Made by a program: the position numbers and the translations under genes | Notes under the pieces: generated by a model | What the model was told of the DNA's origin: nothing | The model's database searches: none | What the model saw: the letters and a program-made list of their open reading frames with translations, nothing else | Part shown: positions 8,734-17,715 of the stretch, in pieces | Numbering within the stretch: the stretch's first letter is position 1 | Layout of the letters: every line of letters begins with the position of its first letter | Assembly (NCBI GenBank): GCA_039029395.1 | Contig: JBCCGG010000020.1 | Location: 33,403-97,402, forward strand | Direction of reading: 5' to 3' | Length of the DNA: 64,000 nt | From: JBCCGG01 sp039029395 | GTDB lineage: Bacteria > Pseudomonadota > Alphaproteobacteria > Kiloniellales > JAKSDN01

Positions 8734-9882
8734 ATGAAAAAAACCAAGAGTGCGAAACTCGCGCAGCCGACGAGACGGGATGTCTTGAAGTATGGGGTCG
8801 CCGCCGCCGCCACGTCGGGCCTTGCCATGCCTTTCGTCAAAAAGGCGCAGGCCGCGCCGGTCGAAATCAACATGCTGGCCTGGTACGGCCACGGCGAGCC
8901 CGACATGGTCGAGGAGTTCGAGGCGGAAAACAACGTCAAGTTCCAGCCCAAGTACTACGCCGGCGGCGATAACATGCTGGGGCTGATCGCCCAATCGCCA
9001 CCCGGCACTTACGACATCATTCTGTCGGACGCGGAGTTCGTGCAGCAACTCAACGCGGCCGGTTACATCGAGCAGATGAACGCCGCCGACTACAATTTCG
9101 ACGACATGCTCTACAAGGACTTCCAGCACTTCCCGGGGCACTGGGACGGCGACAAGCTGTTTTCCATGATGGTGCGCTTCGGGCACCTGGGCGTCTCTTA
9201 TAACAGGAACGCGGTCAGTGAAGAGGAAGCCCAAAGCTATGCCTGCTTCTGGAAGCCGGAGCTGGAGGGCAAGGTCGGGCACTTCGACTGGCACCTGCCG
9301 TCGCTCGGCATGATGAGCCTCTACAACGGCAACGGCGCCGGCCTCTGGGACCTGGACGACAAGGCCTGGGGCGCGGTCCAGGAGACCACCATGAGCCTGC
9401 GGCCCCAGGTCGGCGGCTACTTCGACTACGGCGGGACCTTCAACTCCCTGAAGAACGGCGAGATGCAGGCCATGTGTGGCATCGGCGACTGGATCACAGG
9501 CGTCCTGGAAAAGGACGGTGCGCCGGTCGCCTCGGTGGTGCCCAAGGAAGGCGGCATCCAGTGGACCGAGTCCTATTCGATCGGCAAGGGCTCGGAGAAG
9601 GCGGATCTCAGCAAGAAGTTCATTCAATACATGCTGAGCCCGCGCGGTCAGGTCCGCTCGGCGCAAATGAAGGCCTACCCGGGCTTCTGCATCACCAAGG
9701 GCGGCCAAAAGGCCCTGCAGGAGGCCAATATGGCCGAGGCCACACGCACCGGCCAGGTCGAGGGCGCGCCGAACAATCCGATCACCTTGATCGAGGAAGG
9801 CCGGATCCACTACCGCAACATTCCGGTCCAGCAGAGCCTCGAGGATTGGAACGACTTCTGGTCGGAATACAAGAACGCTTGA
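8734..9882 (+). CDS. Polyamine-type (PotD-like) ABC transporter substrate-binding protein, Tat-exported
   Basis: A 382-residue periplasmic binding protein of the spermidine/putrescine (PotD/PotF) class. The N-terminus carries a twin-arginine signal (TRRDVLKYGVAAAATSGLAM, residues 11-30) ending in QAAP, so it is folded before export. Family patterns include INMLAWYGHGEPDMVEEFE and the C-terminal NPITLIEEGRIHYRN. The ATG at 8734 is chosen because it starts the Tat signal and follows a GGGAG; upstream in-frame codons are not protein-like. It is followed by a perfect hairpin and then the permease genes. Related systems carry polyamines, opines or other cations; the ligand is unknown. Confidence 0.9.
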   Translation: MKKTKSAKLAQPTRRDVLKYGVAAAATSGLAMPFVKKAQAAPVEINMLAWYGHGEPDMVEEFEAENNVKFQPKYYAGGDNMLGLIAQSPPGTYDIILSDAEFVQQLNAAGYIEQMNAADYNFDDMLYKDFQHFPGHWDGDKLFSMMVRFGHLGVSYNRNAVSEEEAQSYACFWKPELEGKVGHFDWHLPSLGMMSLYNGNGAGLWDLDDKAWGAVQETTMSLRPQVGGYFDYGGTFNSLKNGEMQAMCGIGDWITGVLEKDGAPVASVVPKEGGIQWTESYSIGKGSEKADLSKKFIQYMLSPRGQVRSAQMKAYPGFCITKGGQKALQEANMAEATRTGQVEGAPNNPITLIEEGRIHYRNIPVQQSLEDWNDFWSEYKNA

Positions 9883-9900
9883 GCTAGAATGATCTGATTC

Positions 9901-9929
9901 CTCCCACCGGGCCTTCGGCCCGGTGGGAG
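9901..9929 (+). terminator. Intercistronic hairpin between binding-protein and permease genes
   Basis: A perfect inverted repeat with 13-base arms (CTCCCACCGGGCC and its complement) and a TTC loop lies 19 bases after the binding-protein stop. There is no T-run after it, so it is more likely a partial terminator or an mRNA 3'-end stabiliser. It would let the binding protein be made in excess over the membrane parts. Confidence 0.75.
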
Positions 9930-9968
9930 AGCTGCGCGCGAGATGAGAGGGTAGGGTCAACGGGGGCG

Positions 9969-10853
9969 ATGGCTGACGCGGCGCACGGCGCGGGTCTGGC
10001 GAAAAAGGGGGGCGGCAGGCCGGACGGCTACGCGCTCTTCTTCCGCTTGCCGATGGTGTTCTGGCAGCTCGCTTTTTTCATCGGTCCCCTGGTCTTCATG
10101 ATCGCCATGTCGTTCTTCCTGGTGAAGAACTACCGCATGGTCGAGGCCTTCGAGTTTGCCAATTGGGCCAAGATGCTCGGCCGTGGCTATTTTTGGGACA
10201 GCTTCCTGCTGACCCTGGGCATGGCAACCCTGTCGACTCTGGTGGTCACAGCGCTCGCCTTTCCGGCCTCCTACGCGCTCGCATTCAAGGTTTCGCCCAC
10301 GGTGCGGCGCTGGGCGATCTTCTTTCTAATCGTGCCGTTTTTCACCAGCTATCTGGTGCGCACCTTCTCCTGGTACGTGATCCTCGCGGAATCGGGCGTG
10401 ATCAATGCGATCCTGGGCTTCATCGGTCTGGGCCCCTACATCATGCTGAACACCAAGTTCGGCACCATCGTCGGCTATATGACCCTGACCCTGCCCTTGG
10501 TGGTGATCCTCCAGACCCTGTCGCTCGCCCATGTGGACCGCAGCTTGATTGAGGCAGCTCACAACCTTGGCTGCGGGCGCCTGCGCACGGTCTTCACGGT
10601 GATCGTGCCGCTCGCCAAGGTCGGCCTGATCATAGGCGCGGTCTTTTGCTTCATTCTCTCCTTCGGCGATTTTGTCAGCCCCTACTATCTGGGTGGCTCC
10701 AAGCCGCCGACCCTGCCGATCCTGATCATCGACACGACCAAGTCGGGCCAGCAATGGCCACGCGCCGCGGTGGTCGCCATTATGATGATGATCACCTTGC
10801 TGACCGTCGCTTTCACCGCGATCGCGCTGGCCTACCGGCGGAGGGTGAAATGA
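9969..10853 (+). CDS. Polyamine-type ABC transporter permease (PotB/PotH-like)
   Basis: A 294-residue inner-membrane permease with about six transmembrane helices; the first spans FFRLPMVFWQLAFFIGPLVF. The conserved EAA loop that docks on the ATPase reads IEAAHNLGCGRLRTVFTVIVPL near residue 195. This fits the PotB/PotH class (family knowledge). Its stop overlaps the start of the second permease (ATGA), and a pair of different permeases is normal here. It is separated from the binding-protein gene by 86 bases containing a strong hairpin. Confidence 0.9.
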   Translation: MADAAHGAGLAKKGGGRPDGYALFFRLPMVFWQLAFFIGPLVFMIAMSFFLVKNYRMVEAFEFANWAKMLGRGYFWDSFLLTLGMATLSTLVVTALAFPASYALAFKVSPTVRRWAIFFLIVPFFTSYLVRTFSWYVILAESGVINAILGFIGLGPYIMLNTKFGTIVGYMTLTLPLVVILQTLSLAHVDRSLIEAAHNLGCGRLRTVFTVIVPLAKVGLIIGAVFCFILSFGDFVSPYYLGGSKPPTLPILIIDTTKSGQQWPRAAVVAIMMMITLLTVAFTAIALAYRRRVK

Positions 10854-11653
10854 CCGACGACCGAGCGGTCAGGTGGATCTTGCGGGTCTATCTCGTGCTG
10901 ATCTTCGCTTTCGTTTTCGCGCCGATCCTGGCCAGCGTGGTTTTCTCCTTCAACTCCCAGCGCTTTCCCACCATCCCGCTCGGGCACTTTTCATTGCAGT
11001 GGTACGACGCGATCCTGAACGACCCGGACGTCTGGGCCGCGGTGCGCACCAGTGCGCTGGTTTCGGTCTCGACGGCGGTGCTCGCCACCTTCATCGGGTT
11101 CTGCACGGCATATACCGACTACCGCTACGGCTTTCGTTTCAAGGGCGCTTATCTTGCGCTGGCACTGCTGCCGCCGACCATTCCTCTGATCATCCTGGCG
11201 CTCGCCATGCTGGCGTGGCTGTCCAAGATCGGCGCCTCGGGTCATGTCTGGTCGATCATCATCGCCCATACGGTGCTCTGCGCCCCCTTCGCCATGGCCG
11301 TGATCCGCCTGCGCCTGCAGCAGATGGACCGCAACCTGGAGCCGGCCGCCTGGAACCTGGGCGCAAGCGAATGGCGCACCATGGGCCAAGTGGTGATCCC
11401 CTTTACGAAGCCTGCGATCATCTCTGCGCTCTGCTTGACCGCGGCGGTCTCCTTCGACGAATTCGCCGTCGCCTGGTTCATTTCCGGCCTCAACAAGACC
11501 GTACCGGTGATGATCCTGGAGATCGTCACCGGCAACATCGACCCTCAGGTGAACGCCATCGGCACCTTCGTGTTCATCACCTCGATCACGCTGGTGGTGA
11601 TCGCCCAGATCCTGATCATGACCCGCGAAGATAAGAGCGGAGCCCAGACATGA
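10850..11653 (+). CDS. Polyamine-type ABC transporter permease (PotC/PotI-like)
   Basis: A 267-residue inner-membrane permease, second of the pair. It starts at the ATG inside the ATGA overlap with the previous stop; in-frame upstream codons belong to a shadow frame. About six hydrophobic helices are visible, with the EAA-type loop EPAAWNLGASEWRTMGQVVI near residue 165. PotC/PotI proteins form the translocation channel with PotB/PotH (family knowledge). Its own stop overlaps the ATPase start by four bases, so the three transporter genes are translationally coupled. Confidence 0.9.
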   Translation: MTDDRAVRWILRVYLVLIFAFVFAPILASVVFSFNSQRFPTIPLGHFSLQWYDAILNDPDVWAAVRTSALVSVSTAVLATFIGFCTAYTDYRYGFRFKGAYLALALLPPTIPLIILALAMLAWLSKIGASGHVWSIIIAHTVLCAPFAMAVIRLRLQQMDRNLEPAAWNLGASEWRTMGQVVIPFTKPAIISALCLTAAVSFDEFAVAWFISGLNKTVPVMILEIVTGNIDPQVNAIGTFVFITSITLVVIAQILIMTREDKSGAQT

Positions 11654-12741
11654 GCGACGCCCTGGTGGTCTTCGATGATGTAGTGAAGCGCTTCGGCGAT
11701 TTCGTCGCGGTCAAACGCATGAACCTGGAGGTCCGTCGCGGCGAGTTCCTGGCCCTGATGGGCCCCTCCGGCTGCGGCAAGACCACCACCTTGCGCATGC
11801 TGGCCGGCCTCGAGCTGCCGACCGAAGGCGACATCACCCTGGAGGGCAAATCCCTGCTCCAGGTGAAGCCCCACGAGCGCGACACGCCCATGGTTTGGCA
11901 GTCGCTGGCGCTCTTCCCCTTTCTCGATGTACGCGAGAACGTCGAATTCGGCTTGAAGATGCGCGGCGTTGCGGCCGAGGAACGCCGGCGCCGGGCCGAG
12001 GATTGGCTCGAGCGTCTTGGCATCGGGGAGTTCGCCGCGCGCAACGTCCAGCAGCTTTCGGGCGGCCAGCGCCAGAGGGTTGCCCTGGCCCGCGCCCTAG
12101 TCACCGAGCCCCAGATCCTGCTTCTGGACGAGCCGCTCTCGGCGCTCGACGCTCACCTGGTGATCCGCATGCAAGGGGTGCTGACCCGATTGCAGCGGGA
12201 GCTTGGCATCACCTTCGTCTACGTCACCCACTCCCAATCCGAGGCCTTTGCCATGGCCGACCGGGTGGTCATCATGAGCGACGGTGAGATTGCCCAGATC
12301 GGCGCGCCGCGCGACATTTACCGCGCGCCTGCCAACCGCTTTGTCGCCGAGTTCGTCGGGCGCAACAACATCCTCTCGGGCAAGGTCGCGCGCCTCGAAG
12401 GGGACGATGCGGTGGTGGCGACGCCAGCCGGCGATTTGGGCGTGACCGTCGCAGAAGACCGCAAGGTGGCGGTCGGCGAAAACGTCAGCTTCGTGATTGC
12501 CGCCGATCTGGTCCGGCTTTCCCAGGCGCCACCCGGCGACGGCAACGCGGTGCCGGTCAGCCTGATCTCGGAAGAGTTCATCGGCTCGGTCGTAACCTTG
12601 TTCCTGGAGAGCGCCGACGGCACGGAGTTCAAAGCCCAGCTCCAGGAGCGCGAGCTGGCCGATATCGACCTTAAGCAGGCCAAGGAGCTCTATCTCTCTT
12701 GGCCGGCCGCCAGCGGCCACTTGCTGGCTGGGTCCACCTGA
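11650..12741 (+). CDS. Polyamine-type ABC transporter ATPase (PotA-like)
   Basis: A 363-residue cytoplasmic ATPase. Walker A is GPSGCGKT (residues 38-45), the Q-loop is MVWQS, the signature LSGGQRQRVALARAL, and Walker B LLLDEPLSALD. After about residue 240 comes a TOBE-type regulatory domain (NRFVAEFVGRNNILSG and beyond). It energises the permease pair encoded just upstream. The operon continues 27 bases later into a deacetylase gene, an unusual partner that may hint at the substrate. Confidence 0.93.
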   Translation: MSDALVVFDDVVKRFGDFVAVKRMNLEVRRGEFLALMGPSGCGKTTTLRMLAGLELPTEGDITLEGKSLLQVKPHERDTPMVWQSLALFPFLDVRENVEFGLKMRGVAAEERRRRAEDWLERLGIGEFAARNVQQLSGGQRQRVALARALVTEPQILLLDEPLSALDAHLVIRMQGVLTRLQRELGITFVYVTHSQSEAFAMADRVVIMSDGEIAQIGAPRDIYRAPANRFVAEFVGRNNILSGKVARLEGDDAVVATPAGDLGVTVAEDRKVAVGENVSFVIAADLVRLSQAPPGDGNAVPVSLISEEFIGSVVTLFLESADGTEFKAQLQERELADIDLKQAKELYLSWPAASGHLLAGST

Positions 12742-12768
12742 CCAACCTTCAAGGAAAGGGCGTTTGTC

Positions 12769-13665
12769 ATGATCGCCAATCCCGTCCCCTGGCCGAACGG
12801 CGCGCGCTGCGCCTGCGCCATCACCTTCGACATGGACGCCGACAGCCTGATCCACATCGCCCGGCCGAAGGATTCCCACCGGCGCCTCTATCCCACATCC
12901 ATGGGCCGCTACGGGCCGACCGTCGCCGTGCCACGAATCCTGGAGACCTATCGCAAATTCGGTCTCAAGCAGTCGTTCTTCATTCCCGGCTGGTGCATCG
13001 AGAAATACCCCGAGACCGTGGAAGCGATCCTGAACGGCGGCCACGAGGTCGGCCACCACGGCTATCTGCACGAGAACCCGGTCAACTTGACCACGCAGGA
13101 GCACCGCCATTGGTTCGAGCGCGCGCTCGATGCCCACGACAAGGTCTGCGGTCAGCGTCCCCGAGGTTACCGGGCGCCGGTCTACGACATCACGCCCGAT
13201 GTGGTCGATCTCCTGATCGAGCACGGCTTTTTGTATGAATCCTCAATGATGGCCGATGAAGTGCCCTATCTCCTTCAGCACGAGAAAGGCACGCTTTGGG
13301 AGGTGCCGGTCCACTGGGGCACGGACGACTGGCCGCCCTTCGCCCACTACGAGGAAATCGGCTACATGATGCCGGTCCGGGCGCCGAGCCTTGGCCTACA
13401 AGCCTTTTGGGAGGAATTCGAGGCCCACTACGAGCATGGCGGTCTCTTTATGCTGATCCTCCATCCCTTCCTGACCGGCCGTCTGGCACGTTGGCGCTTG
13501 GTCGAAGCTTGGATCGAGCAAACCCTCGACAGCAAGGACGTGTGGTTCGCACCGCTCGAGGAGATCGTCCGGCACGTCGAGCGCATGCGCGACGAGGGCC
13601 TCTACACGCCACGAATCGAAAAGCTGCCCTACTACGACGCACCCGTCGCCGGCCGCGCTGATTAA
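12769..13665 (+). CDS. NodB-fold polysaccharide deacetylase family protein (PgdA/PuuE-like)
   Basis: A 298-residue cytoplasmic protein (no signal peptide) with the NodB homology fold. The metal-site motif 1 is TFDMDAD (residues 21-27). Motif 2 is GHEVGHHGYLHEN (around residue 90). The catalytic arginine motif is RGYRAPVYD (around residue 130). The cytoplasmic, single-domain form resembles the HpPgdA/PuuE allantoinase branch, whose members cleave amide or cyclic-amide bonds in small molecules (family knowledge). It is the last gene of the polyamine-type importer operon, so hydrolysis of an imported N-acyl amine or cyclic amide is a reasonable inference. Confidence 0.82.
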   Translation: MIANPVPWPNGARCACAITFDMDADSLIHIARPKDSHRRLYPTSMGRYGPTVAVPRILETYRKFGLKQSFFIPGWCIEKYPETVEAILNGGHEVGHHGYLHENPVNLTTQEHRHWFERALDAHDKVCGQRPRGYRAPVYDITPDVVDLLIEHGFLYESSMMADEVPYLLQHEKGTLWEVPVHWGTDDWPPFAHYEEIGYMMPVRAPSLGLQAFWEEFEAHYEHGGLFMLILHPFLTGRLARWRLVEAWIEQTLDSKDVWFAPLEEIVRHVERMRDEGLYTPRIEKLPYYDAPVAGRAD

Positions 13666-13775
13666 AGCGTACTTGCCACGGGATGAAATTGATCAATCGA
13701 GTTCAGAAGCCCGGTCAAACACGGAAAATCACATTGGGCCGCCGCAAAGATCAAGTTTCGTCCGGCGGCAACCGC

Positions 13776-15506
13776 TCAGTGACTCTCTCGCGGGACTGCG
13801 GCACCGCTTGAGCCCACCAAGAAATCCAGGTCGCAACCCAGATCGGCTTGGGTGACGTGTTGGAAGTGCAGGTTGGCATAGCCCCGCTCAAAGGGCGGCG
13901 CCGGCGGCGTCCAGCGGGTTCGGCGCTGGGCCAACTCCTCGTCGGAAACCTCGAGGCTGAGGCTTCGATTGGCCACGTCCAGGGCGATCATGTCGCCGTT
14001 CTCGACCAGCGCGAGGGGTCCGCCGGCCGCCGCTTCAGGCGCGGTGTGCAGCACCACGGTGCCATAGGCCGTACCGCTCATGCGGGCGTCCGAAATGCGA
14101 ACCATGTCGGTGATGCCACACCGGAGGATCTTCGCCGGCAGCGCCATGTTGCCGACCTCCGCCATGCCGGGATAGCCCTTCGGGCCGCAGTTCTTCAGCA
14201 CCATGATGCACGATTCATCGACATCCAGCTCGGGGTCATCGATCCGTGCCTTGTAGTCGTCGATATCCTCGAACACCACTGCGCGACCACGGTGCCGCAT
14301 CAGTGTCGGGCTGGCGGCCGAAGGCTTAAGCACGGCGCCCTGGGGCGCCAGGTTGCCGCGCAAGACGACGATGCCGCCATGCTCCTTGAAAGGGTCCGCA
14401 AAGGCGTGGATTACCTCCCGGTTGAAGCATTCAGCATCCTTCACATTATCCCAGATCGTGCGGCCGTTGACGGTTAGGGCATCCTTGTGGAGCAGACCAT
14501 TCTCGCCAAGCTCCCGGATCACCACCGGCAGACCGCCGGCATAGTAGAAGTCCTCCATCAGGTGCTCGCCCGAAGGCATGAGGTTGACCAGGCAAGGCAC
14601 GTCAGAGCCGAGCGCATCCCAGTCCACCAGACGCAGCTTTACGCCGATGCGGCCGGCCAGCGCGATCAGATGCAAGACCGCGTTGGTCGAGCCGCCGATC
14701 GCACCGTTGACGCGGATCGCATTCTCGAAAGCCTGGCGGGTCAGGATCTTCGACATGCGAAGATCCTCCCTGACCATGGCGACAATGCGCCGCCCGGCAA
14801 GCTGGGCCAAGGACTTGCGCCGGGAGTCGACGGCCGGAATTGCGGCGTTGGCCGGCATGCCCATGCCAATGCCCTCGACCATGCTTGCCATCGTCGAGGC
14901 TGTGCCCATGGTCATGCAGTGACCGGGCGAGCGGGCGTTGCCGGCCTCCGCGGCCATGAACTCCGCCATGGACATCTCGCCGGCCTTGACCATGGCATCG
15001 AACTTCCACACATGGGTGCCCGAGCCCAGGCGCTGGCCCCGAAAGTTGCCGTTCAGCATAGGCCCTCCGGAAAGCGCCAGGGTCGGCAAATCGCAACTCG
15101 CCGCGCCCATCAGCAGGGCCGGCGTTGTCTTGTCGCAACCGACCATCAGCACAACACCATCGACCGGGTTGGCACGGATCGATTCCTCCACATCCATGCT
15201 AACCAGGTTTCGAAACAGCATGGTGGTCGGGCGCATCAAGGTCTCGCCCAGAGAGGTCACCGGGAACTCGACGGGAAAGCCCCCGGCCTCCAGCACGCCG
15301 CGCTTGACCCGCTCGGCCAGGTCCCGGAAGTGAGCATTGCAAGGGGTCAGCTCGGACCAGGTATTGCAAATGCCGATGACCGGCCGCCCGTCGAAGGCAT
15401 CGTCAGGGATGCCTTGGTTCTTCATCCAGCTGCGGTGATTGAAGCCGTCTTTGTCCATCAGCCCGAACCATGCGGCGCTGCGGTACGTTCTATTGCTCTT
15501 GCTCAT
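13776..15506 (-). CDS. IlvD/Edd family sugar-acid dehydratase
   Basis: A 576-residue cytoplasmic iron-sulphur dehydratase. The cysteines expected to hold the cluster are in CNTWSELTPCN (around residue 48), GCDKTTPALLMGAASCDLP (around residue 123) and GHCMTMGTASTMASM (around residue 195). The pattern looks like L-arabinonate/D-xylonate-type dehydratases rather than branched-chain IlvD (family knowledge), and the neighbours support this. It converts an aldonate to a 2-keto-3-deoxy acid. It lies 15 bases downstream of the DenD-like gene in the same operon. The exact sugar acid is not determined. Confidence 0.88.
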   Translation of the reverse strand: MSKSNRTYRSAAWFGLMDKDGFNHRSWMKNQGIPDDAFDGRPVIGICNTWSELTPCNAHFRDLAERVKRGVLEAGGFPVEFPVTSLGETLMRPTTMLFRNLVSMDVEESIRANPVDGVVLMVGCDKTTPALLMGAASCDLPTLALSGGPMLNGNFRGQRLGSGTHVWKFDAMVKAGEMSMAEFMAAEAGNARSPGHCMTMGTASTMASMVEGIGMGMPANAAIPAVDSRRKSLAQLAGRRIVAMVREDLRMSKILTRQAFENAIRVNGAIGGSTNAVLHLIALAGRIGVKLRLVDWDALGSDVPCLVNLMPSGEHLMEDFYYAGGLPVVIRELGENGLLHKDALTVNGRTIWDNVKDAECFNREVIHAFADPFKEHGGIVVLRGNLAPQGAVLKPSAASPTLMRHRGRAVVFEDIDDYKARIDDPELDVDESCIMVLKNCGPKGYPGMAEVGNMALPAKILRCGITDMVRISDARMSGTAYGTVVLHTAPEAAAGGPLALVENGDMIALDVANRSLSLEVSDEELAQRRTRWTPPAPPFERGYANLHFQHVTQADLGCDLDFLVGSSGAAVPRESH

Positions 15507-15521
15507 GGAACTCGCATTTCC

Positions 15522-16508
15522 TTAGGGCTGCAGGTAGTCCTCGATGTAGTCCTGGATGATTTCCTCCAGACCGCCATCCAGCTGCAGGCCAAGCGCCTCG
15601 GCGCGGGAGAAGGCGGCGTCCTGAGGCCAGGTCTTGCAGATGTCGACGATGAAGGGATCAGGCGCGCTCGTGATTCGGCCGAGACCGCGGTCGCCAGCGC
15701 TCCGGTGCAAAGCCTCGACCATGTCGCGCGTGCTAAACGTGTGACTGGGGAAGCTGACGGCCCGGTCGTCACCCAGGGCGGCGCCGTCGATCTCGTGCAG
15801 CCGGATCAAGCCCTCGACGATCGCCCGGTATCCGAGCAGGGGCATGGCGGTGTCGTCGGGTACCGGCAGCACGAAGTCATCGCCATTCAGGGGCTCGCGA
15901 AACACGCCGCTGACGAAGCTAGAGGCGGCCGCGTTTGGCTTGCCGGGACGGATAATGACGGTCGGAAGACGCGCCGACCGGCCATCCAGAAAGCCCTTGC
16001 GCGTATAATCGTTTATCAGAAGCTCGCAAATCGCCTTGGTGACGCCATAAGTGGTCTGAGGCGTTTGCTTGGTCGTATCGCCGACCGTGTGAGGCATGGC
16101 GGCTCCTCCAAAGACGGCGATTGAGCTGGCGAAGACCAAGCGCGGCCGCGTGGCCCGGGCCCGCAAGGCCTCGAACACATGGCGTCCGCCGTCTAGGTTG
16201 ACCCGCATGGCGAGGTCGAAGTCCTTTTCAGCGCCGCCGCTCACCACCGAGGCCAGGTGAAAGACGGAGATGTCGTCCCGGTCTATGAGACTGAACACCT
16301 GGTCTCGGTCGGAGATATCGCCGCACTCGGCCTTGACGACGATACTGTCATGGCGGAGCGTCTCTCTCGGAGCGCCGACGTCGAACAGCTGCAGCTCGTC
16401 GATTGGCACCGTTTCACCGCTCGGACTCGCAAGCGTCCCCACCTCCAACAGCCGCCGGGCCAATCGGAATCCGATGAAGCCGGCGCCTCCGGTGATTACG
16501 ACTTTCAT
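15522..16508 (-). CDS. denD: DenD-like NAD-dependent D-erythronate dehydrogenase/epimerase family protein
   Basis: A 328-residue extended short-chain dehydrogenase. The NAD-binding motif is GGAGFIG (residues 7-13). The catalytic set includes Ser in FASSIAVFG and the Tyr-x3-Lys of TYGVTKAICE (around residue 154). DenD proteins oxidise D-erythronate to 2-oxo-tetronate (family knowledge); the length and segments such as HLASVVSGGAEKDFDLAMRV fit that group. A broken isomerase gene of the OtnI/Hyi type lies in the same gene set, which supports a tetronate role. A different sugar-acid or sugar epimerase activity is possible. Confidence 0.75.
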   Translation of the reverse strand: MKVVITGGAGFIGFRLARRLLEVGTLASPSGETVPIDELQLFDVGAPRETLRHDSIVVKAECGDISDRDQVFSLIDRDDISVFHLASVVSGGAEKDFDLAMRVNLDGGRHVFEALRARATRPRLVFASSIAVFGGAAMPHTVGDTTKQTPQTTYGVTKAICELLINDYTRKGFLDGRSARLPTVIIRPGKPNAAASSFVSGVFREPLNGDDFVLPVPDDTAMPLLGYRAIVEGLIRLHEIDGAALGDDRAVSFPSHTFSTRDMVEALHRSAGDRGLGRITSAPDPFIVDICKTWPQDAAFSRAEALGLQLDGGLEEIIQDYIEDYLQP

Positions 16509-16662
16509 CTCGTTGCTCCCGCTCGTTCGTCAAGGCGCGCCGTGGGGGACATGGCGATTTTGGGAGTGTAGAGGATCTGAGGCGTAAATTGCCTACTTTT
16601 CGGATTCTGTTATAGGTCCGTGGCCGATTTCCTGTGGAGGCACGTCGACGGTCTAGCCTCGT

Positions 16663-17715
16663 CTAATCGCAATGCACCCTATCTGCACCAATCAGGACAC
16701 GTTCGCCTGTCTGGTTGGAGCGGTAGACGGCCTCCTCGACGTGAAGGTTCGCCAAGTAGTCCTGTCCCTGGTTCATCACCTCGCCACCTTGCTCCAGGCA
16801 GGCCAAAACATGCTTCTGAAGGCGGTAGACGCAGTCGCCACCGAAACCGCGGTCATTCCAATCGTAGTCGATTGCCCATTCTTGGTTCTCGCCGTGGCGG
16901 CGGCGAAACAAGACGCCGTCGCCATTTAGGCGAATGGCACCCTTCGAGCCCTCGACCAACATCTCCCCCATGGTCAGGCGGCGGTTCTCGGCGGCGTGGT
17001 CGGCCAGGCGGTTGCCGTCGAACAGCCCGCGCGCGCCATTGGCGAAGTCGAACAAGATCAGACCGGCGTCCTCGCCGGCAATCGCTGGGTTGAGCTGCGC
17101 CAAGCGGGCGGTGACGCCGATCACCTCACCGAATAAAAAACGGAACACGTCAATCAGATGGATCGCCGTCTCGTGGACCAGAAAGCGTTCCATCTTCTGA
17201 AAATAGGGTTGGCGCGCCAGGTAGGCCTCCGGCCCCTGCCCGTCCCCGGGCCGCAGCCGAAAACTCACTTGGTAAGGGTCGCCGATCTCCCCTGCCTCAA
17301 GGCAGCGTCGAATCTCGCTGTACCAAGGCATGAAACGAAAGTTCTCGTGCACGATGAGTGGAACTCCGGCCGCTTCCGCGATGGCAACCGCCGCCTCCGC
17401 GTCGGCCAGGCACGGTGTAAAAGGTTTCTGGCAAACCATCGGAACGCCCCGCTCAGCGGCCGCCTTGATGAAAGCCATGTGGGTGTGCGGCGGCGTGATG
17501 ATGTCCACCAGATCGGGCCGCACCTGGTCCAACATCGCGGCGAAATCAGTGATAACGTCGGCCAAACCGAAGGTGCGGGCCACGGCTTCGGCGCCTTGCC
17601 GATCCAAAGAGCAAAGGCCGACCAGCTCGACATCGAGACGGCGCCAGGCTTCGTAATGAAACTGACTGAAGTAACCCGTGCCAACCGCGGCCAGTCTGAG
17701 CCGAGCCCGTGTCAT
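16663..17715 (-). CDS. Gfo/Idh/MocA family oxidoreductase
   Basis: A 350-residue NAD(P)-dependent oxidoreductase. The N-terminal Rossmann motif is AVGTGYFSQFHYEAW (residues 10-24), and the EKP-like motif appears as VCQKPFTP (around residue 95). The C-terminal alpha/beta substrate domain follows (HETAIHLIDVFRFLFGEVIG). The family oxidises or reduces sugars, inositols and sugar acids (family knowledge). The ATG at 17715 is chosen because it overlaps the SMP-30 stop (ATGA) and directly precedes the Rossmann fold. A longer in-frame extension to 17940 lies entirely within the SMP-30 gene and is not used. Confidence 0.88.
   Translation of the reverse strand: MTRARLRLAAVGTGYFSQFHYEAWRRLDVELVGLCSLDRQGAEAVARTFGLADVITDFAAMLDQVRPDLVDIITPPHTHMAFIKAAAERGVPMVCQKPFTPCLADAEAAVAIAEAAGVPLIVHENFRFMPWYSEIRRCLEAGEIGDPYQVSFRLRPGDGQGPEAYLARQPYFQKMERFLVHETAIHLIDVFRFLFGEVIGVTARLAQLNPAIAGEDAGLILFDFANGARGLFDGNRLADHAAENRRLTMGEMLVEGSKGAIRLNGDGVLFRRRHGENQEWAIDYDWNDRGFGGDCVYRLQKHVLACLEQGGEVMNQGQDYLANLHVEEAVYRSNQTGERVLIGADRVHCD

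Noticed and set aside
8527..9960. Long antisense open frame across the polyamine-type binding-protein gene
   Set aside because: It is a GC-rich shadow of the true gene, with low-complexity Val/Leu/Arg/His content and no family pattern.
14487..16124. 545-codon open frame on the plus strand over the dehydratase and DenD genes
   Set aside because: It is antisense to two clearly recognisable enzymes and shows no protein family features.
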